DNA from: Nitrosomonas sp. | Lineage (GTDB): Bacteria; Pseudomonadota; Gammaproteobacteria; Burkholderiales; Nitrosomonadaceae | DNA length: 64,000 bases | NCBI RefSeq assembly: GCF_019752095.1 | Contig: NZ_JAIEMO010000008.1 | Span: 62,001 to 126,000, forward strand | Reading direction: 5' to 3' | Shown: in pieces, positions 56,168 to 64,000 of the stretch | Numbering within the stretch: the stretch's first letter is position 1 | Layout: each line of letters begins with the position of its first letter | Notes under the pieces: generated by a model | Databases searched by the model: none | What the model saw: the letters and a program-made list of their open reading frames with translations, nothing else | What the model was told of the DNA's origin: nothing | Made by a program: the position numbers and the translations under genes

Positions 56168-56890
56168 TTATTGATTAGCTTTGTAACTGATATTAATTCC
56201 GGTGACTATTTTATCGATTTCACGGCCATTCTCTTCTGTCGAAACAATGCGAACAGGCAGCATATGATTGTTTAGCGCAAGCCATACGATTCTTTTAAGC
56301 TTGGAGTTTTTATCCTCTTGCCGGGTCAATACAATTGTTTTCATCTTTCCAATCGGAGTTTTGAGTGTTTCTTTGGTGATGGCATAGCGCGACAACACCA
56401 AACTATGTCCGTTTGTAATATGACGCTCTACCTGGTGCTTAGGTAAGGGAGTAAACATAAAATTATAAGATAAACTTAGCCGATCTAATGTATCTTTGGG
56501 TAATTTTTCTTGTACTTCCCGTTTCTCATGGCTTAAAGTAATCGTGTGATTATTCCAATCAAATATAGCTAAGCTAGGTTCTTTTTTTCCACGTTTTTCA
56601 TAAGCGCGAGTAGGTTTTAACCCGCCTTCCGTAATCATCCCTTCGCTATGTCGCATGATCCTATTGGGTTCTAAAAGTTTGAAAATTCCAGTGGCTTGCG
56701 CTTCGCTATTAATACTATAACTATTGCCTTCGTCAGTATGTTTGATTTCCATCACCTCATTGATTTCTCCTTCACCGATATCTGTCGTCACGGCATAATT
56801 GATTTCAATGCGAGAGGGTATATCCGTTGCATAAACAGAAACTGAAAAACTTAATATTCCTAGTAGAAGAACTACAGGTATAAATTTCAT
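56168..56890 (-). CDS. DUF3108 periplasmic protein
   Basis: 240 residues with a signal peptide (MKFIPVVLLLGILSFSVSVYA). The mature domain is a beta-rich DUF3108 fold (INYAVTTDIGEGEINEVMEI, TRAYEKRGKKE, LSYNFMFTPLP, VLTRQEDKNSKLKRIVWLAL, MLPVRIVSTEENGREIDKIV). Function of the family is unknown; the fold resembles lipid-carrier or LolA-like half-barrels. It overlaps the purN stop by 4 bp. Confidence 0.85.
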   Translation of the reverse strand: MKFIPVVLLLGILSFSVSVYATDIPSRIEINYAVTTDIGEGEINEVMEIKHTDEGNSYSINSEAQATGIFKLLEPNRIMRHSEGMITEGGLKPTRAYEKRGKKEPSLAIFDWNNHTITLSHEKREVQEKLPKDTLDRLSLSYNFMFTPLPKHQVERHITNGHSLVLSRYAITKETLKTPIGKMKTIVLTRQEDKNSKLKRIVWLALNNHMLPVRIVSTEENGREIDKIVTGINISYKANQ

Positions 56891-57525
56891 TCGGATAATC
56901 CTGGCGAATAAAGCGTAATTTCACAGAAGCTGGAGTCCAGTACTTCAACATGATTCTCAATTAATTTGATTCGATTTTCCATAAACCAGCGCACGGCACG
57001 GGGGTAGATATGGTGTTCCTGCTGTAGAACCCGTGTGGCTAATGTTTCTTCGGTATCCCAGGGTAATACAGGAATAGCTGCTTGAATTATAATAGGGCCA
57101 TGATCCAGTTGCGGGGTGACGAAGTGTACCGTGCAACCATGGATTCTAATGCCTTCTTGCAGTGCGCGTGCATGCGTTCCTAAACCTGGGAATGCGGGTA
57201 ACAATGAAGGATGGATGTTCATTAGTCGGCCTTGATAATGTTGCACAAAGCGATCGCTCAGTATACGCATGAAGCCAGCCAGCGCAACCAGTTTCGGCTG
57301 ATGCGCGTCAATGCATTTCGCCAGTGCAGTATCAAATGTTTGCCGGTCGGCATAGGAGCGGTGATCAATCACGTTCGTGTTAACACCATATTTTTTGGCG
57401 GTTTCTAAACCCAATGCATCGGGATTGCTACTGATGACTGTAATGCGATCGATTTGCGCTCTTGCTTCCAGCAGTGATTGCATATTACTGCCGCGGCCGG
57501 AGATCAGGATAACCAGTGATTCCAT
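56887..57525 (-). CDS. purN: Phosphoribosylglycinamide formyltransferase PurN
   Basis: 212 residues; it transfers a formyl group from 10-formyl-THF to GAR in purine synthesis. Motifs: VLISGRGSNMQSLLEA (phosphate loop), ALAGFMRILSDRFV, and the catalytic Asn/His region LMNIHPSLLPAFPGLGTHA with the Asp in THFVTP-type context (VHFVTPQLDHGPII). Length is normal. It follows purM by 19 bp and overlaps the DUF3108 gene by 4 bp. Confidence 0.96.
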   Translation of the reverse strand: MESLVILISGRGSNMQSLLEARAQIDRITVISSNPDALGLETAKKYGVNTNVIDHRSYADRQTFDTALAKCIDAHQPKLVALAGFMRILSDRFVQHYQGRLMNIHPSLLPAFPGLGTHARALQEGIRIHGCTVHFVTPQLDHGPIIIQAAIPVLPWDTEETLATRVLQQEHHIYPRAVRWFMENRIKLIENHVEVLDSSFCEITLYSPGLSE

Positions 57526-57544
57526 ATGTTCTAATGGCGATACT

Positions 57545-58603
57545 TTAAACTATAACAGTGGCTGTTTGATTAGATGCGCGTGACTTGATTTCACCAATTT
57601 GCCACACTGTTTCACCTTCAGCACGCAGACTCTGGGTTGCAATATCAACATCACCGGGAGCAACCACAATCACCATGCCGATTCCGCAATTGAACACCCG
57701 CGCCATTTCGGATTCTGCAACATTACCTTGCTGTTGCAGCCAGTGAAATAGCGGCGGCATTTCCCAAGAATTTTTGTGTAATACGGCCGTGAATTGATCA
57801 GGCAGAATACGCGGTATATTTTCAATCAATCCGCCGCCGGTAATGTGTGCCAGCCCTTTAACAGGTAATTGTTGGATCAGCTTCAATATGGGTTGGACAT
57901 AAATGTGCGTTGGTGCCATGATAATCTCAGCAATGGTTTTTCCATCCAAGTCACTGGATAGGTCAATGCGGTTTTTCTCAATAATCTTACGAATCAACGA
58001 ATATCCATTGGAATGTGCGCCACTGGAGGCAAGCCCAAGCAAGATGTCACCTGTTTGGATCGTGGCTCCACTAATAATTTGGTCTTTTTCAACAATTCCG
58101 ACGGCAAATCCAGCCAAATCATACTCATCATTTGGATACATTCCGGGCATTTCTGCCGTTTCACCGCCGATTAATGAGCAACCGGCCAATTCACAGCCTT
58201 TGGCAATACCGGCAACAACTGCAGTCGCTGTTTCTACATTCAATTTGCCGCAGGCAAAATAATCGAGGAAAAATAACGGCTCGGCACCTTGCACCAGAAT
58301 GTCGTTTACGCTCATCGCGACCAGATCGATACCTATTGTGTCGTGTCGGCCAAGCTGAAAAGCCAGTTTAAGTTTGGTGCCTACACCATCTGTACCTGAA
58401 ACTAAAACAGGGCTATGATATTTCTTGGAAATTTCAAACAATGCACCAAAGCCGCCAATTCCGGTGATTACTTCAGGACGTAACGTGCGTTTGGCAAACG
58501 GTTTGATATTTGCAACCAGCTGATCGCCTGCATCGATATCTACACCAGCGTCACGATAGGATAATTGTTGTGCATCAGGATGATCAGAATTAGAGGAAAT
58601 CAA
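57545..58603 (-). CDS. purM: Phosphoribosylformylglycinamidine cyclo-ligase PurM
   Basis: 352 residues; AIR synthase, which closes the imidazole ring from FGAM and ATP. Motifs: [68 protein letters not shown] and [16 protein letters not shown]. The start appears to be TTG 58603, since no ATG lies before the conserved N-terminus. It lies immediately upstream of purN. No purine riboswitch or PurR box was recognised in the region upstream. Confidence 0.96.
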   Translation of the reverse strand: MISSNSDHPDAQQLSYRDAGVDIDAGDQLVANIKPFAKRTLRPEVITGIGGFGALFEISKKYHSPVLVSGTDGVGTKLKLAFQLGRHDTIGIDLVAMSVNDILVQGAEPLFFLDYFACGKLNVETATAVVAGIAKGCELAGCSLIGGETAEMPGMYPNDEYDLAGFAVGIVEKDQIISGATIQTGDILLGLASSGAHSNGYSLIRKIIEKNRIDLSSDLDGKTIAEIIMAPTHIYVQPILKLIQQLPVKGLAHITGGGLIENIPRILPDQFTAVLHKNSWEMPPLFHWLQQQGNVAESEMARVFNCGIGMVIVVAPGDVDIATQSLRAEGETVWQIGEIKSRASNQTATVIV

Positions 58604-58638
58604 GTTAGGTTCTCGCGTAGTTGCCGAATAAAGGCTGC

Positions 58639-58893
58639 TTAAAACTGTAATTTTAACGCAAATGAAACATGTGCATGAGACGGATGCAAAAATTCATCTG
58701 AATATTGGCTCAGATATTGCTCACTTAGTATTACTTCGTGTGGGTGTGGCGTCGTATCTGAAATGCAGCTTAATGATTTGACGGTTGTCTGTTTTCGCCT
58801 TTGCAGTATGTCATTTAGCGATTGCTCAGAGAATGCGCCCCATAAAATACCTAAGTCCGACATCTCATGTATGAGATCAACTGGATAGCACAT
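58639..58893 (-). CDS. Doubtful small ORF upstream of purM
   Basis: 84 codons starting [20 protein letters not shown]. No family is recognised and the Shine-Dalgarno (CCGAAG) is weak. It lies 35 bp before purM on the same strand and could be a short upstream gene, or chance. Reported so that the stretch is not read as empty. Confidence 0.27.
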   Translation of the reverse strand: MCYPVDLIHEMSDLGILWGAFSEQSLNDILQRRKQTTVKSLSCISDTTPHPHEVILSEQYLSQYSDEFLHPSHAHVSFALKLQF

Positions 58894-59085
58894 TATTACT
58901 TCGGTTTGCGGTGCATGTTGGTGTTAACAATGCTCCAGCCACAAAGATCCCTGCAACATCATAAAAAGTCTATCGAATAACAAAAGCTTACTCAGTTTCT
59001 CTGCGTCAGTTCAGTAATTATGTTGTATATATATGACACAACGAATTGTAATGTAAATTAACCTCTGTTTTAATTTTTCAATACT

Positions 59086-59113
59086 ATTTAATTACAGTAT
59101 ATTGTAATTAAAT
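59086..59113. promoter_or_regulatory. Perfect 11-bp inverted repeat upstream of the deacylase gene
   Basis: ATTTAATTACA (59086-59096) and TGTAATTAAAT (59103-59113) are exact complements around GTATAT. It lies 73 bp before the start at 59187 and lacks a T-run, so an operator is more likely than a terminator. Confidence 0.45.
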
Positions 59114-59186
59114 TTAGTATTTGGTTGCTTAAGAAATAGGTCGTTAATCTTTAGTGCAGGTAGTTTATTAATAGGGTGATTGCGCA

Positions 59187-60383
59187 ATGTTAAAAAGAGT
59201 CGTTGGCCTAATCCTTCTATTGACTGCAATCAATGGGTTCTCACAGCAAACATTTAAGCCTGATAGCATCAGCAACGAGTTGATTATGGATTCTGATTCC
59301 AGAATTGATTCTTCTGCCGCACATACTTCCGAATCTGAATTCTTAGAACAACCAAAAACAGCATTTGTGTTATTGGATACAGCTGTACCACCAGCAACTA
59401 CGATGCGGTTATCGTGGCAGCCTAATCAATCTTCAGATGGTCTTTCCACTCCAACTCCCATTTTTGTCGTCAACGGTGCTCAGGAAGGACCTGTGCTGTG
59501 CTTGACAGCTGCGATTCATGGCGACGAGCTAAATGGTATTGAGATTGTAAGGCGTGTACTTTATGGCACTGATCCTAAACTATTGTCCGGAACGATCATT
59601 GGTGTGCCGATTGTGAATCTGCAAGGATTTCAGCGCTCTTCTCGTTATCTGACGGACCGCCGCGACCTTAATCGCTTTTTTCCGGGGAATCCTCACGGCA
59701 GCTCTGCTGCACGGATTGCCTATTCATTTTTTAAAGAAATCATCAGTCATTGTAACTTTCTCGTTGATTTGCATACGGGTTCAGCGCATCGAACCAATCT
59801 ACCGCAGGTTAGAGCTAATCTACTGCAACCGGGCGTAGGTGAATTTGCTCAGTCTTTTGGTATCTCTGTCATTCTTCATAGTGAAGGCTCAATAGGGATG
59901 CTGCGCCATGCTGCAGTCGATATTGGGATTCCTTCGGTGACTTTAGAAGCAGGAAAATCCATGACATTGCAAGAACCGGCCGTTCGATACGGCGTTAAAA
60001 GTATTCAAACTCTATTGGATAGGATGAATATGTTAGAAACGGCTCAGCCATTAGAAACCCCGGATTCAATTTACTATCATTCAGCGTGGGTGCGCGTAAA
60101 TCATGGCGGTATTCTGCTTGGCAATGTTAATTTAGGAGATAAGATTAACAAAAACGATATCCTGGGTATCGTCACAGACCCCATTACGAATATGCGCAGT
60201 GAAATAATCTCACCTTATAACGGTCGGATTATTGGTATGGCGATTGACCAAGTGGTTATGCCAGGTTTTGCAGGCTTTCATATTGGTATCCAGGAATCTG
60301 AAGAAAGAACCGCCAGAATAATTAGTATTCCGTCTAAGAAACAGATTGTTCAGCATTTATCTACAGTACCGGAATCAGAATAA
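59187..60383 (+). CDS. Secreted succinylglutamate desuccinylase/aspartoacylase family protein
   Basis: 398 residues. An N-terminal signal (MLKRVVGLILLLTAINGFSQ) implies export. The M14-like zinc hydrolase domain is visible: the HxxE pair in AAIHGDELNGIEI, the Arg cluster LTDRRDLNRFFPG, the third ligand in LVDLHTGSAHRTN, and the catalytic Glu in VTLEAGKS. A C-terminal barrel-like domain (GGILLGNVNLGDKINKNDIL, ISPYNGRIIGMAIDQVVMPG) is usual for the family. It probably releases an N-acyl group or C-terminal residue in the periplasm; substrate unknown. Cytosolic relatives lie beside RimK ligases, but none is here. Confidence 0.87.
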   Translation: MLKRVVGLILLLTAINGFSQQTFKPDSISNELIMDSDSRIDSSAAHTSESEFLEQPKTAFVLLDTAVPPATTMRLSWQPNQSSDGLSTPTPIFVVNGAQEGPVLCLTAAIHGDELNGIEIVRRVLYGTDPKLLSGTIIGVPIVNLQGFQRSSRYLTDRRDLNRFFPGNPHGSSAARIAYSFFKEIISHCNFLVDLHTGSAHRTNLPQVRANLLQPGVGEFAQSFGISVILHSEGSIGMLRHAAVDIGIPSVTLEAGKSMTLQEPAVRYGVKSIQTLLDRMNMLETAQPLETPDSIYYHSAWVRVNHGGILLGNVNLGDKINKNDILGIVTDPITNMRSEIISPYNGRIIGMAIDQVVMPGFAGFHIGIQESEERTARIISIPSKKQIVQHLSTVPESE

Positions 60384-60631
60384 ATTCAGATTGAAGTTGT
60401 TTATTTTCTGCCAATCGTGACAATGCAGTATTTTTAGCTGCCAATAAGACAAGCTAACGCAATTTCTTTAAGTGAAATGGCCACAATAATTTTGTAACTG
60501 TCTAACGATGTCAAATGTAAGACCTGACCTCAAGACTGCTTAATCTGGCAACTAGAAAATAAGCATATGACTGATCCAATCCAAGTATCATCATGTGAAA
60601 ATTGACCCTTTATACAAGCTCATAAAATCTC

Positions 60632-61726
60632 TTACCGACCTACCGGTAACGTCAATACCGGAGGTGTCACAGGAACAGGGCTAGCTTGCAAGGCAAAGAT
60701 CTGGGTCAAAAGAGAAAATATACTTTTTGACCCTAGATCAGCATCATCAATGTAAAACCATTGATTACGGTAGTAGACTGCAACAGCAGCCTGTTTTGGT
60801 CGTACTGATTGTGATTTGATGCTAAATGGAAAATTACGAGGTTTTCCCACATTGGGGAATTGTGGTGTCACATAGTGCCCGTCGTCCTCATGACCATGGT
60901 CATGTTCAACCCATTGCGAAAGAAAATACATAATACCAAGCACTGAGCGAGGCCTTATATATATGGTGTCCTGTCTGGGTTCCTTTTCGGCTTGAATGGT
61001 AGGATATGCTATCCGATAATATGTTTGTTTAGGGTTAAGATCAAGCAGTTGAATAATGCTCTGTGTCTCTGAGTTTGCCAGAATGTCTGTCTTGATATGT
61101 AAAAAATATTGTGGATTAGTATCATTTGGATCAGACCCCAACAAGAGATCAAGTCCGCCACGAGCGTCTATTTTACTCAGTAGCTTCACTGTGCGGTCAA
61201 ATTTATGAATTTCGTGATTTGAAATGGAATCGGAATGTATCATTCGGCTGATATTGTTAATCTCATTGATTTCTATCAAGCATAGAGAGAACAGGTGTTC
61301 AATATCCCAACCTGAGTGATAGAGCAAGGCTAATCTTTCTATAGTAAGTGGAGCCATCAGGTGGCGAATGAAATTTTCGCCTTGCAGGGGTGTGTAAACC
61401 AAAGTTGGTTGCGTGGAATAGCCTAAGTTGCCGGTTATGCCGAACATGGGTGCGATACTAGGAAGCGCTATCCTTCCGCCTTGGAGGCTGGATTGGAACG
61501 AAGATTGTGCCGTGATGCTGCTGACTTCAATAAATGCCGTAGAATCCATGAAGTGGAGCCGAACCAGGTTCAACAATAGTTGTTCATCATTAGTGATTTG
61601 AAGTGCAGCATTGTAATTAATGCGCTCTCCGGTCATAGTCCATGATCCAAATGACGCGCAGCCGACAACTGTAGCCAGGATGCAGGACGCAATGATTCTG
61701 GTGCCGATCCTTTTTATTTGACCCAT
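60632..61726 (-). CDS. Hypothetical lipoprotein
   Basis: 364 residues from ATG 61726, supported by AGAGGAG a few nt upstream; the frame opens earlier at 61789 without support. The signal ends in the lipobox TVVGC. The mature protein has an N-terminal segment LLLNLVRLHFMDSTAFIEVS and a later YYRIAYPTIQAE, YIRPRSVLGIMYFLSQWVE and AVYYRNQWFYIDDADLGSKS. I have seen proteins of this pattern annotated only as hypothetical. The 248 bp after it, up to the convergent deacylase gene, show no clear feature. Confidence 0.7.
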   Translation of the reverse strand: MGQIKRIGTRIIASCILATVVGCASFGSWTMTGERINYNAALQITNDEQLLLNLVRLHFMDSTAFIEVSSITAQSSFQSSLQGGRIALPSIAPMFGITGNLGYSTQPTLVYTPLQGENFIRHLMAPLTIERLALLYHSGWDIEHLFSLCLIEINEINNISRMIHSDSISNHEIHKFDRTVKLLSKIDARGGLDLLLGSDPNDTNPQYFLHIKTDILANSETQSIIQLLDLNPKQTYYRIAYPTIQAEKEPRQDTIYIRPRSVLGIMYFLSQWVEHDHGHEDDGHYVTPQFPNVGKPRNFPFSIKSQSVRPKQAAVAVYYRNQWFYIDDADLGSKSIFSLLTQIFALQASPVPVTPPVLTLPVGR

Positions 61727-61982
61727 GATCCATCTCCTCTGTAAAGATTCATTAGCATACAACTCAGAAACCATGGGGGAACAAACCATATGTTACATCC
61801 TAGTTCTAGTTAGAAATACTTAATAATAAAATATATACTATATACGCTCATTTTCTGGAAGTAATATCCACGGCTTTAGCGAAAATTGGATTGATAATGA
61901 AGTGTTGCCATTGAACAGAAGAATTCTGTATGTTAGTTAATCATAATTTTGTCGCACCAAATATCACTGCGTCGATTGAGTT

Positions 61983-62145
61983 TATAATCCCTTTACATCA
62001 GATCTCACCGTATGAACTTGTCATTTTGGTGAGCACAATAACCTATCATGCTGTGTTTTTAGCAGCAAAGATAAGCAGATGAATGGTATGATCTGAGCTA
62101 ATTTTTGTTGCAGTGATACCGCCATGGGGCGGTATTCGTTTTTTT
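61983..62145 (+). ncRNA. Candidate leader or small RNA before the hpnO-like gene
   Basis: A consensus -10 TATAAT lies at 61983-61988, although its -35 is poor. A small hairpin (CTCACC 62004-62009 / GGTGAG 62028-62033) follows, and the transcript would end at the terminator 62116-62145. This fits an attenuated leader or a small RNA of about 150 nt. I do not recognise a known riboswitch. Confidence 0.35.
62116..62145 (+). terminator. Rho-independent terminator inside the hpnO-like leader
   Basis: ATACCGCC (62116-62123) pairs perfectly with GGCGGTAT (62128-62135) around ATGG, followed by TCG and seven T. The gene upstream is divergent, so this terminator can only act on a transcript that begins in the intergenic region and heads into the aminotransferase gene. 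Confidence 0.8.
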
Positions 62146-62212
62146 CTTTCAGGGAACCCGTAGACACTTGCTTCCAGTTTTTCTGGCAGTTTTTTTAATG
62201 CAGAGGTCATTC

Positions 62213-63601
62213 ATGTCTTTCAGTATAGCCAACCTGTTATCACAACATCGTACCGATAAATTCGATTTGCACGATCGGTATTTGAATGCTCAGCTGGTCA
62301 GGGTTCTGAAAACGATTGGCTATGACCGCAATTATGAACGCGCGGTGGGGCAATATCTGTATGACGAACACGGTAATGAATACCTCGATTTGTTGAGCGG
62401 TTTTGGCGTGTATGCATTTGGCCGCAACCATCCGACCATTGTCAATGCATTAAAAGAAGTATTGGCGCTTGATATGCCCGATTTAGTGCAAATGGATGTG
62501 TCGATTCTGAGTGGCTTGTTGGCCAAGGAGATTTTGGCCACGACGCCAGATAATCTAGAGCGGGTGTTTTTTTGTAATTCGGGTACGGAGGCGGTTGAGG
62601 GAGCGATAAAGTTTGCGCGTTACGTCACCAAGCGCAATCGGATTATTTGTTGTGATCATGCCTATCATGGGTTGACGATGGGGGCTTTGTCGCTGAATGG
62701 CGAGCAGATTTTTAAGGATGGCTTCGGTCCGTTGTTGCAGGATTGCGGCTCGGTTCCATTTAATGATCTCGTAGCATTGGAAAAGGCTCTAAGCAATCGC
62801 GATGTGGCCGCTTTTATTGTCGAGCCGATTCAGGGCAAGGGGGTAAATATCCCGGATGATAATTATCTGCCTGAGGTTGAGCGCTTATGTAAAAAATATG
62901 GCACATTGTTTGTCGCAGACGAAATTCAAACCGGCCTTGGGCGTACCGGAAAATTCTGGGCCATTGAACACTGGAGTGTGAAGCCTGATATGGTATGCAT
63001 GGCCAAGGCGTTATCCGGCGGTTTTGTGCCAGTCGGCGCAGTGGCTCTGACGCAGGAGATCATGGATAGCGTGTTTAACCGCATGGACCGGGCAGTCGTG
63101 CACGGATCTACATTTTCCAAGAACAACATGGCGATGGCGGCTGGTCTGGCAAGCTTGGAGGTGATCAAAACTGAGAAGCTGGTGGAAAACAGCGCAAGAA
63201 TTGGTAATGATCTGATCGGAAAAATCAATGCGTTGACCGGTCAATATGAATTTCTGAAAGGAGCGCGTGGCAAAGGTTCGATGATTGCAATTGAATTCAA
63301 GTCACCGAATAGTTTTTCGTTGAAAGCCGCCTGGATGATGTTGGAAGCAGCCAATAAAGGGTTATTCTGCCAAATGGTTACGATTCCATTGTTCAAGGAG
63401 CACAGAATCCTGACGCAAGTGGCTGGGCATGGTATGAATGTGATTAAACTATTGCCCCCTCTTACCCTGACGCAAAAAGATTGCGACCATATCATCAGTG
63501 CATTAACCAAGACCATTGCGGATACGCATCAAGTACCTGGCTCTATCTGGGAGCTAGGCAAGAATCTGGCCAGCCATGCGCTAAAAGCAAAAGCTGGTTA
63601 A
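62213..63601 (+). CDS. hpnO: Class III aminotransferase, probably HpnO
   Basis: 462 residues from ATG 62213 (AGAGG 6 nt upstream; the frame opens earlier at 62168). A PLP-dependent fold-type I enzyme: FCNSGTEAVEGAIKFAR, the PLP-stacking AYHGLTMGALS, the PLP Asp in VADEIQTGLGRTG, and the Schiff-base Lys in CMAKALSGGF. In hopanoid producers a similar aminotransferase, HpnO, converts the ribosyl hopane intermediate to aminobacteriohopanetriol. The hpn genes 8 kb upstream support that reading. An ornithine/acetylornithine-type role cannot be excluded. Confidence 0.78.
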   Translation: MSFSIANLLSQHRTDKFDLHDRYLNAQLVRVLKTIGYDRNYERAVGQYLYDEHGNEYLDLLSGFGVYAFGRNHPTIVNALKEVLALDMPDLVQMDVSILSGLLAKEILATTPDNLERVFFCNSGTEAVEGAIKFARYVTKRNRIICCDHAYHGLTMGALSLNGEQIFKDGFGPLLQDCGSVPFNDLVALEKALSNRDVAAFIVEPIQGKGVNIPDDNYLPEVERLCKKYGTLFVADEIQTGLGRTGKFWAIEHWSVKPDMVCMAKALSGGFVPVGAVALTQEIMDSVFNRMDRAVVHGSTFSKNNMAMAAGLASLEVIKTEKLVENSARIGNDLIGKINALTGQYEFLKGARGKGSMIAIEFKSPNSFSLKAAWMMLEAANKGLFCQMVTIPLFKEHRILTQVAGHGMNVIKLLPPLTLTQKDCDHIISALTKTIADTHQVPGSIWELGKNLASHALKAKAG

Positions 63602-63612
63602 ACTTATACCGT

Positions 63613-64000
63613 ATGAGCACTGAACATTCCGGAAGTCTGCTTTATCTCTGGTGGCTGTTATTAGCTTGCGTGACAGGCGGGTTGATTTATCTGCTCAGCC
63701 CAATCCTGACTCCTTTTCTATTGGCTGCGGTGATTGCATATATCTGCAATCCGATGATGAGGCACATGGCTGGCAGAAAAATACCGCGGACAGTGGGGGC
63801 GGTGCTGGTCATGCTGTTGTTGCTTGGCGTGTTTGCCGCCTTGATTCTGGTTATGGTGCCTTTGTTTGAGAAAGAGGCAAACCGTTTGCTGGATAAAATG
63901 CCGGTTTATTTGGATATGTTTAAAAATCAGGTGATCCCTTGGCTGGAATCGAGGCTGGATATCAATCTGCAACCGGATATGAATGTATTAAGGGAAGCTG
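63613..64000 (+). CDS. AI-2E family transporter / PerM-like permease (partial)
   Basis: The first 129 codons of a gene running off the window. ATG 63613 lies 11 bp after the aminotransferase stop. The product starts MSTEHSGSLLYLWWLLLACV, with hydrophobic segments at about 10-30, 33-50 and 68-90, and the family phrases LLSPILTPFLLAAVIAYICN and RKIPRTVGAVLVMLLLL. The family includes TqsA/PerM, polytopic proteins of varied or unknown transport role. In betaproteobacteria a gene of this family is often near purM. Confidence 0.85.
   Translation, partial: MSTEHSGSLLYLWWLLLACVTGGLIYLLSPILTPFLLAAVIAYICNPMMRHMAGRKIPRTVGAVLVMLLLLGVFAALILVMVPLFEKEANRLLDKMPVYLDMFKNQVIPWLESRLDINLQPDMNVLREA

Noticed and set aside
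1..64000. tRNA, rRNA, CRISPR array or intact insertion sequence
   Set aside because: I scanned intergenic regions for tRNA T-arm motifs, regularly spaced repeats and transposase-like ORFs and found none. TTCGATTCC-like strings occur only inside coding genes.

Overview
The window looks like chromosomal DNA of a betaproteobacterium of the Nitrosomonadaceae, most like Nitrosomonas. The reasons are moderate-to-low GC, the betaproteobacterial order fabG-acpP-fabF-mltG, a Gram-negative type-4 porin, a hopanoid side-chain cluster, and several secreted or small proteins typical of that family. The assignment is inferred from gene content. No rRNA, tRNA, CRISPR array, prophage or intact insertion sequence was seen.

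Layout. 1-6186 (+): end of a probable fabD, then fabG, acpP, fabF, mltG and a large glycosyltransferase fusion (GT2 + GtrA + ArnT/PMT-like). 6461-9777 (-): an O-methyltransferase/SRPBCC pair and murJ. 9884-12802: a divergent membrane protein and a three-gene hvfABC-type RiPP operon (precursor, DUF692/MNIO enzyme, DUF2063 partner) ending in a terminator. 12817-26566 (-): a secreted protein, a TonB receptor + YfiR pair, a YfiR gene remnant beside a hairpin, then a five-gene unit of TonB receptor, YfiR, CHASE8 hybrid kinase, REC-PAS-GGDEF-EAL and HDOD-REC-GGDEF. 26752-29856 (-): an ABC exporter and a TraB-family protein. 29895-30537 (+): a 58-codon ORF and a lipoprotein. 30528-34750 (-): hypC-hypD-hypE-hypX for [NiFe]-hydrogenase maturation. 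34827-37220: an L,D-transpeptidase, a Braun-type lipoprotein and a second L,D-transpeptidase. 37893-40239 (+): a porin and two hypothetical genes. 40223-46212: glycerate 2-kinase and uvrA (-), facing an MFS transporter and ssb (+). 46350-48603: a small hypothetical protein, a SelD-type FAD oxidoreductase and a peptidoglycan-binding lipoprotein. 49100-54719 (+): hopanoid genes hpnH-hpnB-hpnM-hpnN, ended by a mini-element. 54859-58603 (-): an RsmB-like methyltransferase, a DUF3108 protein, purN and purM. 59187-64000: an M14-family deacylase, a lipoprotein, an hpnO-like aminotransferase behind a leader containing a terminator, and a partial AI-2E family permease.

Two systems stand out. The hvfABC operon should make a Cys-modified, probably copper-binding peptide, but its precursor keeps only two EGKC units and its stop codon sits where a further Cys codon would be expected. 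The 17092-26566 unit looks like a rewired YfiBNR system. A TonB receptor and YfiR would feed a CHASE8 sensor, whose output is a phosphorelay to two REC-bearing c-di-GMP enzymes rather than a direct cyclase. A second receptor/YfiR pair and a YfiR fragment next to it record duplication and loss. Envelope biology (hopanoids, Lpp anchoring, porin, MurJ, MltG) runs through the rest.
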